DNA of 64,000 nucleotides from JAWLCQ01 sp041687095. Lineage in GTDB: Bacteria > Planctomycetota > Phycisphaerae > SM23-33. Under the pieces are notes generated by a model. The model did no database searches and was not told the DNA's origin. It was given only the letters and a program-made list of their open reading frames with translations. This document shows positions 1-8,708 of the stretch, piece after piece (the stretch's first letter is position 1; every line of letters begins with the position of its first letter). Position numbers and translations under genes: made by a program. The DNA lies in assembly GCA_041687095.1 (NCBI GenBank), contig JAWLCQ010000007.1:1-64000 (forward strand), in the 5' to 3' direction.

Positions 1-10
1 CGGCGCAGGG

Positions 11-85
11 CGCCTCGAAAAAGGGGACTGGCTCCGTAGCGGCATGCTTCTTGCCGCGCAGGTGCCTGTCCCCTTTTTCGAGGCG
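11..85. repeat. Long inverted repeat with REP-like core
   Basis: Perfect 18-bp inverted arms lie at 11-28 and 68-85 (left arm CGCCTCGAAAAAGGGGAC). The loop between them contains a GTAG tetranucleotide at about 36-39, followed by an inner hairpin with GCGGCA/TGCCGC arms. A GTAG preceding a palindrome is the known layout of REP elements mobilised by RAYT (TnpA-REP) transposases. No RAYT gene is in this window. The stretch 86-199 shows nothing I can assign. Confidence 0.7.
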
Positions 86-199
86 GTGCGGGGCTCCTCG
101 CCCGCACTCCCGTGAACGGTTGCTGATCGGGAGACTTCTGCACGGACGCCAAGAGGCAAGCCACGGCCCCCGCCGTTTCCTGCGAATCCGCCCCTCCCG

Positions 200-227
200 T
201 TGCAATGAACCGGTTCATCGGTACAAT
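200..227 (+). promoter_or_regulatory. Promoter with palindromic operator, upstream of OPT-like transporter
   Basis: A -35 box TTGCAA (200-205) and a -10 box TACAAT (222-227) are separated by 16 bp. The spacer holds a perfect 14-bp palindrome, ATGAACCGGTTCAT (205-218). A palindrome with a central CG placed between the promoter boxes is typical of LacI-family operators, so a sugar- or carbon-responsive repressor is plausible. The predicted transcript starts near 234, giving a leader of about 100 nt. Confidence 0.6.
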
Positions 228-334
228 CGGAATTCGACCGAACCCTCCGGGTTCTGTTGAGGTTCCATGGGAGTGCCCGGCGTGCATGATGCTATGCTCG
301 CATGGTCGGGAGTTCATAGGACAGGGAGCATCGG

Positions 335-2377
335 ATGACGATTCGGGCCGTACTTCTGGGTCTGCTCGGGGCTGCGTTCATCGCGGCCACGGGCTACATC
401 AACGACATGGTGCTGGGCCTCACGCCGATGGTGGGCAACCATCTGCCGATCATCGTCTTCGGGCTCGTGATCGTCTTCGCCCTGGCTGTGAACCCGCTGG
501 TGAGCCTCATCCATCCGAATGCCCCGCTGAAACACGGGGAACTGGCGACGATCGTCGCGCTGCTGCTGGTCGCCTGCTCCATCCCCGGGGCGGGGCTCAT
601 GTGGACGTTCGTACCCTCCCTGGCCCTGCCGGCGGAGTACTACCAGCAGGACGTGACGTGGCAGCGTCACGACGTCATGTCCTACGTCCCCCATGCCATG
701 CTCCCCCTCGGGGGGCAGTTCCAGGAGTCGATCATCGGCCCCCTGGCGCGCGGGGGGGCGGGGTCGTACGGGAAGGCCTTGGGGATGGGCGAGGTGCCCT
801 GGAACGCGTGGACGGAGACGCTGGCGACGTGGCTGCCGATCGTCCTGCTCATCGGGATTGCGGGCATCTGTGTGGCGCTGATCGTGCACCCCCAGTGGTC
901 GCGGCGGGAGCGGCTGCGGTACCCGGTGGCCCAGTTCGCCCGCTCGCTGCTGGAACGCGCCCCCGGTCAGGCTATGCCCGCCATCCTCCGCGACCGCATC
1001 TTCTGGATCGGGTTCGGGGTCGTGTTCGCCATCCATCTCATTAACGGCCTCAACGCGTGGGAGTTGCTCAACCTCGAGATCCCCATGACCGCCAACCTGG
1101 AACGCTACCGCTGGCAGTTCCCGGTCCTGGGCAAGCTCCCGGGGGCCGACCGCATCTTCCTGTGCCCCATCTACCCGACGGTGATCGCCTTCAGCTTTTT
1201 CCTCGCCAGCGACGTCGCCTTGTCCCTGGGGATCTCGCACCCGCTCCGCCTGGCGGTGATGGCCGTCCTGCTGGGGGCGGGGGTGAACGTCAGCGAGGAC
1301 TACCTCACCGGCGGGCCGTTCCCCTGGCAGTACTTCGGGAGCTACCTGGGATTGGCGCTGCTGATGCTGTACATGGGCAGGCGATACTACGGACAGGTGC
1401 TGCGGGAGGGGCTGGGGCTTTCCCGCTCGCGTGAGGGCGTCGAGCCCGCAAGCATCTGGGCCTTCCGCATCCTGCTGGTGGTCTTCGCGCTGCTGGTGGC
1501 GTTCCTGGCGTGGCGGGTGCATCTGCCGCTCCCGCTGGGCGGGGCGTTCGTGCTGCTGGTGCTGCTGCTGTTCACGGTCATGGCCCGCATCAACGCGGAG
1601 AGCGGGCTGTTCTGGGCGCAGGCGTACTGGCACCCGATCACGGTCTTCCTCGGCCTGTTCGGGGCGACCGCCCTGGGCCCGCAGAACTTCATCATCATCG
1701 CCATGCTCTGCGTCGTGCTCACCATCGACCCCCGCGAGAGCCTCCTGCCGTTCGTCGTGAACGGCCTGAAGATCGCGGACGACGCGAAGGTCTCCCCCGC
1801 CCGCACCTCCCGCTGGGCTGTCGCCGTCCTCATCCTCGCCCTGCTCGTCGCCACCCCCGTCGCCCTCTGGGCCGGGTACAACTACGGGGCGAACCACAAC
1901 GGCTGGACGGGCAAGATGGTCCCCAAGATGCCCTTCGACGCCCTCGCGCGGCAGATCCAGGAGATGAAGGGCGTGGGAACGCTCGAGGCGTCGACGTCGT
2001 ACGGCCTGTGGGATCGCTTCGCGAACATGCAGGTGGACTGGAAGGGCTTCGGCCTGTGGGCGGGACTGGGCGTGGGGCTGGTGCTGCTATGCAGCGTGCT
2101 GCGCCTCCGCCTCCCCTGGTGGCCGCTGCACCCCATCCTGTTCCTCGTGTGGGGCACGTTCCCGCTGGGCTTCTTCTACCTGTCGTTCCTGATCGGCTGG
2201 GCGGCCAAGAGCATCATCACCCGCCTGGGCTCCAGCCAGGCCTACTTCCGCGCCCGGCAGATGATGGTGGGCGTGCTCGCGGGCGACCTGATCGGCGGGT
2301 TGCTGTTCATGGCCGCCGGCGCGCTCTACCACGTCATCACCGGTGAGGTTCCGCCCAAGTACGCGATCTTCCCGTGA
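335..2377 (+). CDS. OPT-like polytopic membrane protein (DUF6785/DUF6784 type)
   Basis: The 680-residue product is almost entirely hydrophobic, with about 12-14 predicted membrane helices. It opens with a helix at residues 5-25 and ends in a helical hairpin. The sequence style (GYINDMVLG near the N-terminus, an ISHP segment near the middle) resembles the DUF6785/DUF6784 proteins of Planctomycetota and Lentisphaerota, which are distant relatives of oligopeptide transporters. Substrate is unknown. The ATG follows a weak purine-rich site (ACAGGGAG). The gene stands alone, behind a promoter containing an operator-like palindrome, so expression is probably regulated. Function as a transporter is inferred from topology and family resemblance. 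Confidence 0.75.
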   Translation: MTIRAVLLGLLGAAFIAATGYINDMVLGLTPMVGNHLPIIVFGLVIVFALAVNPLVSLIHPNAPLKHGELATIVALLLVACSIPGAGLMWTFVPSLALPAEYYQQDVTWQRHDVMSYVPHAMLPLGGQFQESIIGPLARGGAGSYGKALGMGEVPWNAWTETLATWLPIVLLIGIAGICVALIVHPQWSRRERLRYPVAQFARSLLERAPGQAMPAILRDRIFWIGFGVVFAIHLINGLNAWELLNLEIPMTANLERYRWQFPVLGKLPGADRIFLCPIYPTVIAFSFFLASDVALSLGISHPLRLAVMAVLLGAGVNVSEDYLTGGPFPWQYFGSYLGLALLMLYMGRRYYGQVLREGLGLSRSREGVEPASIWAFRILLVVFALLVAFLAWRVHLPLPLGGAFVLLVLLLFTVMARINAESGLFWAQAYWHPITVFLGLFGATALGPQNFIIIAMLCVVLTIDPRESLLPFVVNGLKIADDAKVSPARTSRWAVAVLILALLVATPVALWAGYNYGANHNGWTGKMVPKMPFDALARQIQEMKGVGTLEASTSYGLWDRFANMQVDWKGFGLWAGLGVGLVLLCSVLRLRLPWWPLHPILFLVWGTFPLGFFYLSFLIGWAAKSIITRLGSSQAYFRARQMMVGVLAGDLIGGLLFMAAGALYHVITGEVPPKYAIFP

Positions 2378-2439
2378 TCGGGGGGGATTGCGGATTTGCG
2401 TGGGCGAGGGGGCGGGGGCCCGATGCGAGTTCGGACGAA

Positions 2440-2584
2440 GGTTAGAGGTTAGAGGTGAGAGGTTAGAGGTGAGAGGTTAGAGTGCAGACGCTCGGACAGG
2501 GAACAGATGCGTCGAGCGCCCAAAGACGCTCGACCCCCCGACTCTAACCTCTCACCTCTCACCTCTCACCTCCAACCTCTAACC
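2440..2584. repeat. Inverted heptad arrays (GAGGTTA/GAGGTGA)
   Basis: Positions 2440-2482 hold direct repeats of GAGGTTA or GAGGTGA; positions 2541-2584 hold the reverse complement (CTCTAAC, CTCTCAC). They flank a spacer of about 58 bp, so the transcript could fold into a long hairpin. The island lies between two convergent genes (335-2377 and 2621-3601) and may act as a bidirectional terminator. The same heptad pair recurs at 59829-60042. Confidence 0.85.
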
Positions 2585-2620
2585 CGCTCTCGGTCCCGCG
2601 CGTCTCTCGGGGAGGTGTCG

Positions 2621-3601
2621 CTACTTCGTCTCGCTCCGCAGATCGAGCCACGCCATCTCCGCCTCGGTGAGTTCCAGGTGCATGGCCGCGAGGTTCTGCC
2701 TGGCCTCCTCGGGCTTGTAGACCCCGATCAGGGCGAAGATGTTCAGCGGGTAGCTCATGACGTAGGCCGTGGCGATCTGGGGCACGGTCATGCCCTTTTC
2801 CTTGGCGAGCTGCCAGCAGCGGTCGAGGCGCTGGATGTTGTCCTCGGCGCGGAAGCAGCGGACGGCGATGTCCTTGGCCTGCTCGGGCGTGGCGTTCTCC
2901 ATCTTCTCCCGCGTCCACTGCCCGCTGAGGAACCCGCGCGACAGCGAGGACCACGGGAACAGGGCGACCTCCGGGTGCTCCGCGTACCACTGGCGGGCGG
3001 GGCCGCCCTCGTCGCCCGTGATCGAGAGGCACTCGCCCCAGGGCTCCTCGACCATGCGGGCGAGCGAGAAGTGGGGCGAACTGACGGTGAAGGGCACCAG
3101 GCCGTGCTCGGTGGCGTAGGCGTTGGCGGCCGCGATGCGCTCGTGCGACCAGTTCGACCCGCCATAGGCGCTGATGAGCCCGGCGCGGATGTGCTCGTTC
3201 ATGCACTCGACGATGGGCCCGACGGGCTTGGTCGGATCGTCGCGGTGCATGACGAACAGTTCGATATGGTCGAAGCCCAGGCGGTCGAGGCACCCATGGA
3301 GGTCCTCGGTGATGTCCTCGGGGGTCACGCGGCGGCGCTGGGCGTTGTGATGGGCGCACTTGTCGAGCATGACGACCTTGTCCCGCACGCCGCGGGACGT
3401 CACCCACGCCCCGAACGCCCGGTCGCAGTCGCCCCCGCCGTAGACGTGCGAGCTGTCGAAGATGTTCACGCCCAGCGCGAACACCCCGTCCAGCAGTTCG
3501 TTGGTCCAATCCTGTTTGGCCGTGCTGACCATCATCAGCCCCTGGCCGATCCGCGAGACGGGCTTGGAAACACCGGGAATGGAACCGTACTTCATGTTCA
3601 T
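2621..3601 (-). CDS. Aldo/keto reductase
   Basis: A 326-residue (alpha/beta)8-barrel oxidoreductase of the AKR superfamily, expected to use NADPH on a carbonyl or sugar substrate. The catalytic tetrad is visible: Asp49 and Tyr54 (NIFDSSHVYG), Lys81 (VVMLDK) and His119 (LFVMHRDD). Length is normal for the family. The start ATG follows CAGGAG at good spacing; a second in-frame ATG lies two codons on. It is followed 3' by a Gfo/Idh dehydrogenase in reverse order upstream on the same strand, with a repeat island between, so the pair may both serve sugar catabolism. Substrate cannot be told from sequence. Confidence 0.9.
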   Translation of the reverse strand: MNMKYGSIPGVSKPVSRIGQGLMMVSTAKQDWTNELLDGVFALGVNIFDSSHVYGGGDCDRAFGAWVTSRGVRDKVVMLDKCAHHNAQRRRVTPEDITEDLHGCLDRLGFDHIELFVMHRDDPTKPVGPIVECMNEHIRAGLISAYGGSNWSHERIAAANAYATEHGLVPFTVSSPHFSLARMVEEPWGECLSITGDEGGPARQWYAEHPEVALFPWSSLSRGFLSGQWTREKMENATPEQAKDIAVRCFRAEDNIQRLDRCWQLAKEKGMTVPQIATAYVMSYPLNIFALIGVYKPEEARQNLAAMHLELTEAEMAWLDLRSETK

Positions 3602-3621
3602 GAGCGTGCTCCTGGGGGGCA

Positions 3622-3798
3622 GAGCTATCAGCTATCAGCTATCAGCTTTCAGCAGTCAGCTTTCAACAGACAGTCTGTCTCCCTAAGCCCACCGACTGCG
3701 TCGGCGGGATACTCTTGACCACCAACCAACCAACCAACACCGTCAAACCTACCGTCGAACACAACCGCTGAGAGCTGAAAGCTGATAGCTGACAGCTA
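3622..3798. repeat. Inverted heptad arrays (CAGCTAT/CAGCTTT) with CCGACTGCGTCGG element
   Basis: Direct heptads CAGCTAT and CAGCTTT run from about 3625 to 3670; their reverse complement (GCTGAAAGCTGATAGCTG) occupies 3773-3796. Between them lie a copy of the 13-bp palindrome CCGACTGCGTCGG at 3692-3704 and an ACCA tetranucleotide run near 3719-3737. The island separates two same-strand genes and runs into the 3' end of the oxidoreductase gene. Confidence 0.8.
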
Positions 3799-4785
3799 CT
3801 TCTCGCTCGGGTATTCCAGACCCCACTGCGATCTCAAGTCGTCCATCATCCGCATGACTTCCAGCGTCGCGGCGTGGGGCATGACGTCGCTTTCGAGTTT
3901 GCCGGCCTTGACGCAGCGGTTGACCTCGGCGATCTCGTAGTTGAAGCCGTTGCCCTCGAACGTGGGCTCGACGGTTTGCACGTCCTTGCCCCAGTAGCCC
4001 CAGTCGAACTTGCGGGCGTTCCAGAACTGCGGGATGCGGATGAACCCGTCGGTCCCGTAAATCACCGCATTATGCTCGGTGGTGGTGCGCACCCCGCAGG
4101 TCAGGGTCGCCAGCGGGCCGGTCTTGTACTTGAGGATCATGGCGGCCTGCTCGTCCACGCCCGTCTCCCCGATCTGGGCTGCCCCGAGGACCTCGTTGGG
4201 CGAACCGAGAACCATGTGGGCGAAGCTGATGGTGTAGACGCCCACGTCCAGCAGCCCGCCCCCGGCGAGTTCGGGGTTCAGAAGGCGGCTTTGGGGGTTC
4301 CAGCCCGCGCGGAAGGCGAAGGACGCCTGCACCATCCGCAGTTCACCGATGGCCCGCTTTTCCAGCAGCTTGCGGACCTCGACCATGACGGGCAGGAAGC
4401 GGGTCCACATGGCCTCCATGCAGAAGAGCTTGCGCCGCTTGGCGGCCTGCAGGACGCTCTTGGCCTCGGCGGCGTTGACGGCGAAGGGCTTCTCGCACAG
4501 CACGTGCTTGCCGGCCTTGAGGGCCAGAAGGGCGTCCTCCTTGTGCTTCGTGTGCGGGGTGGCCACGTAGATGCAGTCCACGTCCGGGTCGGCCGCCAGG
4601 TCCTTGTACGAACCGTGGCGGTGGGGGATCTTGAACTCCGCACCGAAGGTGTCGGCCTTCTCCTGCGAGCGGGACCCGCAGGCGACGAGTTCGGCGTCTT
4701 TGACATCGGGAATCGCGTTGGCGAACTTCTTGGCGATGTTCCCGCATCCCAGGATGCCCCAGCGGATCTTCTTGGCCTTGGCCAT
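3796..4785 (-). CDS. Gfo/Idh/MocA family oxidoreductase
   Basis: A 329-residue NAD(P)-dependent dehydrogenase. The N-terminal Rossmann fold begins WGILGCGNIAKKF, and the conserved EKPF lysine-proline motif sits about one third in, followed by the C-terminal alpha/beta substrate domain. The AMWTRFLP segment resembles the trans-1,2-dihydrobenzene-1,2-diol dehydrogenase / glucose-fructose oxidoreductase branch. I chose the ATG at 4785 because AAAGGAGCTGACGAC precedes it and the protein starts directly before the Rossmann strand; the reading frame stays open 40 codons further upstream without family resemblance. Substrate is probably a sugar or cyclitol, but unproven. Confidence 0.88.
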   Translation of the reverse strand: MAKAKKIRWGILGCGNIAKKFANAIPDVKDAELVACGSRSQEKADTFGAEFKIPHRHGSYKDLAADPDVDCIYVATPHTKHKEDALLALKAGKHVLCEKPFAVNAAEAKSVLQAAKRRKLFCMEAMWTRFLPVMVEVRKLLEKRAIGELRMVQASFAFRAGWNPQSRLLNPELAGGGLLDVGVYTISFAHMVLGSPNEVLGAAQIGETGVDEQAAMILKYKTGPLATLTCGVRTTTEHNAVIYGTDGFIRIPQFWNARKFDWGYWGKDVQTVEPTFEGNGFNYEIAEVNRCVKAGKLESDVMPHAATLEVMRMMDDLRSQWGLEYPSEK

Positions 4786-4954
4786 GTCGTCAGCTCCTTT
4801 GTGCTTTCGTCTGCGCGGGGAGGAACGCCGCCCGGGAGATGCTCCGCGCGCCGGCGGGTTGACCGTACGGGAGGCCGATCCTACCGTCCCCGCTCGTGCA
4901 TGCAACAGCGTGCGCGCAATTTCCGGGGCGGGGGGCGCGGTCCGGGGGAGCGTC

Positions 4955-7900
4955 CTATTCCCCCGCCTGCTCGCTCAGGCGGCGGTAGTACTGTTCGAGG
5001 ACCTCGCGGTACTCGGGGGGGAGGGCCTTGTTCTGGGCGTCGGCGATGTCGTCGCGGATGTACTTGGGCATGGCCGACGCGGTGTCGGTCACGACGTCGA
5101 TGGACCGCCCGATGTGCAGCTTGCTCTCGCCCAGGGAGTCGAGCACCGTGTCCCGCACCCGCAGGACGTTCTGGTAGCGGTAGTTCTCCAGGTCGCTCTG
5201 GACGCGGGTCATGAGGGTGATGGCCTGGAGGAGCTTGAAGTTGCCGTAGCTCTCCTGGCGGAACTGCTCCTGGATGCGTTCGGCGCGGTTGAGGAGTTGG
5301 GCGTGCTTTCCGGCGAGGCGGGGCATCTCGCGGGCGAGCGGGGGGGGGACGGGCCCTTCCAGGCCCTCCTCGGCGGCGCCGCTGAGCTTGCCGCCCCCGG
5401 TCGCCCCTCCCGCGGGCTCGGAGGACTGATCGTTCACCTCGCCCTTCTGGAATGGTTCGGGCGAGAGGCGGGTGGGGGTCCGCCGCCCGCCCTTGCCGAC
5501 CGCCTTGTCCTCGACGAACTCGCCCGCGCTCTTGCCCTGGCGGCCCTCCCCGGAGCGGCCCTGGATCTCGGAGGGGTTGGGCAACTGGTTGCCCGTCACG
5601 CCCTGGGCGTTCATGTTGCTGATGGGCCCGTCCATGGCGTCCCAGCCGATGCCCTTGTCCCCGCTCATCGAGTACTTGCTGGAGAGGTCCTCCATCTCCT
5701 CGAATAGGTCCTCCTCCTCCTCGAGGAGCTTGCCCATGAGGTCCTCGAGTTCGGTGGGCAGCTCGGGGGCTTCGGTGGAGTCGTTCATGTCGTCGGTGGG
5801 GTCCTCCATCGCCCACTTGGTGCGGTCGGGCTCGTCGGGCAGCCACTTCTCGATATTGGCGGTGAGGGACTCGGCGTTCTCAATGCCGTTGTCCTCGATG
5901 GCCGTGGCGATCTCCTCGGCCTTCTTCTTCAGGGCGTCCTTCGCCATCGTGACGTCGCTCTTGATGCTGAGGAGTTCCTTGAGCAGGGAGGGGTTGGAGA
6001 AGTCCTGCTGCATGAGCTTGGAGAAGTCGGTGAAGGCTTCCCCGAGGAACTTCTCCCACTTGTCCTGGGCGGCAATGAGGTCCTTCAGGGCCGCCTCGTC
6101 CTCGTCGGTGAAGTCGTCGACGGGCTTCTTGGCGAGTTGCTGGGTCGCCTGGACGACGCGCTTCTCGCCCTCGATAAAGTCCTCCAGATCGGTCTTGAGC
6201 TGTTCGAGCTTCTCGCGAACGTCGGGGGGCATGTCCTCCCCGGCCCGCCGGGCGACGTCCTTCTCCGCCTTGCCCTGGAGGGAGGGCAGAATGGCGAGCA
6301 GCGTCTTCAGCGTGTCGAGGATGCTGTCCTGTGTGGACAGAAGCAGCTCGAAGGGCCTGTCCACCTTGTCCCACCCCCCGACGACCTGCTTGAGGACCTG
6401 GGCCTGCTCGACGGCGGTGGCGGCTTCGTTGGTGGCGAGGAGGGCGACGGCCTGCTGGACCGCCACCATCTCGGGGTCGAAGGGGAAATTCTGCGTAAGG
6501 TCGAGCAGCCCGGACTTGATCTGCTGCTGCCCGGTGACGATCTCCCCGCCGGTGGCGAGCAGTTCGGTGGCGCGGGCGGTGACGTCCTGCCCGCCGTTGC
6601 GGTGGTCGATGAGTTCGGGGTGGCGCTGGCGGGCGATGAGGGCATTGACCCGCTGGGCCTCCTGGATCTTGAGGAGGGCGAGCAGGCGCTGGCGGAGCTG
6701 CTCGAAGCGGCGGGCCTTCTCCTCGGCGACTTTGGCGGGGTCCTGGATGAGGATCTTGTAGGTCGCGGAGGCGTTGGATTGCGGCCCGCCGATCCCGTCG
6801 AGCATCCGGTTGTCCTTCGCCGTCGCCTGGTACACCACCACGTCGCCCTCGACGTAGGTGTCGGGGAGGCGGAAGGCGTAGGGGAGGTCCGCCTCCGTCT
6901 TGCCGCTCACCTCATAGCGATGCACGGGCAGCAGCGGGGCGCCCTCCTTGCCCGCCAGCAGCACCGCCTCCGTCAGCCCGTGATCGTCCGAGACCTTCAG
7001 CACGGTTTCGAGCGTCCCGCCCGGGGGGACGGAGACGTCCTTGCGCGGGGCGAGGAAGGCGATCTTGGGGCGGTGGTCGGGGCGGGCGTGGATGCGGTAG
7101 TAGCCCGCCATCGACGGGTCGCGGAGGATGTCGGCGGCGCTGGCGGCGAGGATGTCCGCGCCGACGTCGGGGAGTTGCTGGAAGGGACGGCCCTGGGCGT
7201 CGCGGAGGATGATGCGGTACGCCCCGTCCTGCAGGACGGGGAGGACGGCCTCGAAGTGCTGATTGCCGGGGGCGGGGAGCATGGGCGTCTGGCCTTGCTG
7301 GGGCAGTTCGATGGCGGCGGCGGGGACGGGGTCGGCGAGGCGGACGCGGACGGTCACCCGCGTGCCGACGGGCGCGTCGATGGTCCCGTCGGCGTTGCGG
7401 ACGGTCTGGTCGTCCTTGGGGATGTACGGCGGGTAGTCGTACCGCAGGTCCAGGCCCTCGACCTCGATGCGCTGCAGGACGCGGATGGTGTAGTGCGGCT
7501 TGTCCTGGGGCCAGCGCGACCCCCCGATGCGGACGCTGTAGCGGGTGTCCTGCTGCACGCGGTCGAGCGTGGCGGTGAAGACGCTGTAGCCTTGCCTGGG
7601 CACGAGGGCGAGGGGGGCGTCGCGGCCCTCGACGCGGAGTTCCCCGCGGAGGACCTCGGCGGAGGGGTTGTCGATGCGGACGGTGACGGTGACGCTCTCG
7701 CCCGCGAAGACCTGCGTATCCCCGGGGGAGAGGCTCAGGAGCGCGAGGGTGTTGTGCGACGGGACGTAGCGGGCCGGGATCATGCCCATCAGGCCGCGTT
7801 GGAAGGGTCCGGGCTGCGTGAAGGCGAAGGCGAGGACGAGCAGCGTGGACGCACCGGCCGCGGAGGCCCAGCGCTTGAGCGGGCGGGTGGAGATGCTCTT

Positions 7901-8335
7901 GTGGAGGTCGGCGGTGCGGAGGCGGTGGGCGGCTTGGCCGATGGCGAGTTGGACGAGTTCGGGGCTCGCCTGGTCGCGGTCGCCCGCCAGCAGGACGGAG
8001 TTGATGAGGTCGTTGCGGGTCTCCGGGAGCGACTGCTCGATGAACCGGGCCGTCATCGCCGCGTTCTGTCGCCACACCAGCACCCGCAGCACGCCCAGGG
8101 CGAGGGCGGCGAGCACTGCCGATCCGCTCAGCACGATCACCGCCCACCGCAGGGCGACGGGCGGCTGATCGGGCCAGTACCCCGTCGCCGCCACCGACAG
8201 CAGCAGGGCGGTCATGGCGACGGCGACGACGGCGAGCACGCCCCCCGCCAGGCGCACCCGCCGCCGCCGCGAGTGCACCGACTCGATCCGTTCGAGCAGT
8301 TCCCCGAGGCCCTGGTACTGAGGCAGCGTCGTCAT
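4955..8335 (-). CDS. DUF4175-type large membrane protein
   Basis: A 1126-residue protein with two membrane helices near residues 25-85 and a third at about 150-172, followed by a very large exported part. That part starts with beta-rich Ig-like segments (about 200-470) and continues as a long charged helical and coiled-coil region with acidic runs (for example LLEEEEDLFEEME). The architecture matches DUF4175 proteins, which in other bacteria sit beside MoxR/DUF58 genes; those partners are absent here. The ATG at 8335 was chosen over the upstream in-frame start because GGAAAGGACG precedes it and it leads straight to the helices. Function unknown; an envelope or chaperone-like role is only inference. 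Confidence 0.75.
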   Translation of the reverse strand: MTTLPQYQGLGELLERIESVHSRRRRVRLAGGVLAVVAVAMTALLLSVAATGYWPDQPPVALRWAVIVLSGSAVLAALALGVLRVLVWRQNAAMTARFIEQSLPETRNDLINSVLLAGDRDQASPELVQLAIGQAAHRLRTADLHKSISTRPLKRWASAAGASTLLVLAFAFTQPGPFQRGLMGMIPARYVPSHNTLALLSLSPGDTQVFAGESVTVTVRIDNPSAEVLRGELRVEGRDAPLALVPRQGYSVFTATLDRVQQDTRYSVRIGGSRWPQDKPHYTIRVLQRIEVEGLDLRYDYPPYIPKDDQTVRNADGTIDAPVGTRVTVRVRLADPVPAAAIELPQQGQTPMLPAPGNQHFEAVLPVLQDGAYRIILRDAQGRPFQQLPDVGADILAASAADILRDPSMAGYYRIHARPDHRPKIAFLAPRKDVSVPPGGTLETVLKVSDDHGLTEAVLLAGKEGAPLLPVHRYEVSGKTEADLPYAFRLPDTYVEGDVVVYQATAKDNRMLDGIGGPQSNASATYKILIQDPAKVAEEKARRFEQLRQRLLALLKIQEAQRVNALIARQRHPELIDHRNGGQDVTARATELLATGGEIVTGQQQIKSGLLDLTQNFPFDPEMVAVQQAVALLATNEAATAVEQAQVLKQVVGGWDKVDRPFELLLSTQDSILDTLKTLLAILPSLQGKAEKDVARRAGEDMPPDVREKLEQLKTDLEDFIEGEKRVVQATQQLAKKPVDDFTDEDEAALKDLIAAQDKWEKFLGEAFTDFSKLMQQDFSNPSLLKELLSIKSDVTMAKDALKKKAEEIATAIEDNGIENAESLTANIEKWLPDEPDRTKWAMEDPTDDMNDSTEAPELPTELEDLMGKLLEEEEDLFEEMEDLSSKYSMSGDKGIGWDAMDGPISNMNAQGVTGNQLPNPSEIQGRSGEGRQGKSAGEFVEDKAVGKGGRRTPTRLSPEPFQKGEVNDQSSEPAGGATGGGKLSGAAEEGLEGPVPPPLAREMPRLAGKHAQLLNRAERIQEQFRQESYGNFKLLQAITLMTRVQSDLENYRYQNVLRVRDTVLDSLGESKLHIGRSIDVVTDTASAMPKYIRDDIADAQNKALPPEYREVLEQYYRRLSEQAGE

Positions 8336-8569
8336 GGCCAACGTCCTTTCCGCGAGCGTGGGCGCGGACCGATCCCTGGTCGGCGCGCACACGCTGCGCA
8401 TAAGGATAAACGCGCGAAGGGCGTCAGGGATTCGAAAAAGTTGCAGTTCGACGGATCACGCCTCGCGCGAGGAGCGCCCGGGTGCGAAGACCGCGGAGGC
8501 AGGCCGTCAACACGCGGGGGCGGTCCCGATCCTTTCGCGGGGATGCGTGCAGAACGCCGGATAAGAGAA

Positions 8570-8617
8570 GACGCCAAATGGCAAGCCCGTTTGGGGCGGA
8601 ACTTGCCATTTGGCGTC
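8570..8617. repeat. Hairpin repeat GACGCCAAATGGCAAG, copy 1
   Basis: Perfect 16-bp inverted arms at 8570-8585 and 8602-8617 around a 16-nt loop. The same 16-mer arm occurs in a second hairpin at 53977-54063. It sits in the 373-bp gap between DUF4175 (start 8335) and the synthase gene (end 8709). The rest of this gap shows no gene; 8640-8705 is a run of CCCGGTCT-like octads. Confidence 0.8.
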
Positions 8618-8708
8618 CGATGTCATCGGTGACCCGGACCCACCGTCTCCCGGTCCTCCGGTCTCCCGGCGTTCCCGTTGTCCGGTGTTCGGTCCGCGGT
8701 CTTTCGGT

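Noticed and set aside
2440..2584. CRISPR array
   Set aside because: Units are 7 bp and contiguous, with no regular spacers and no cas genes.
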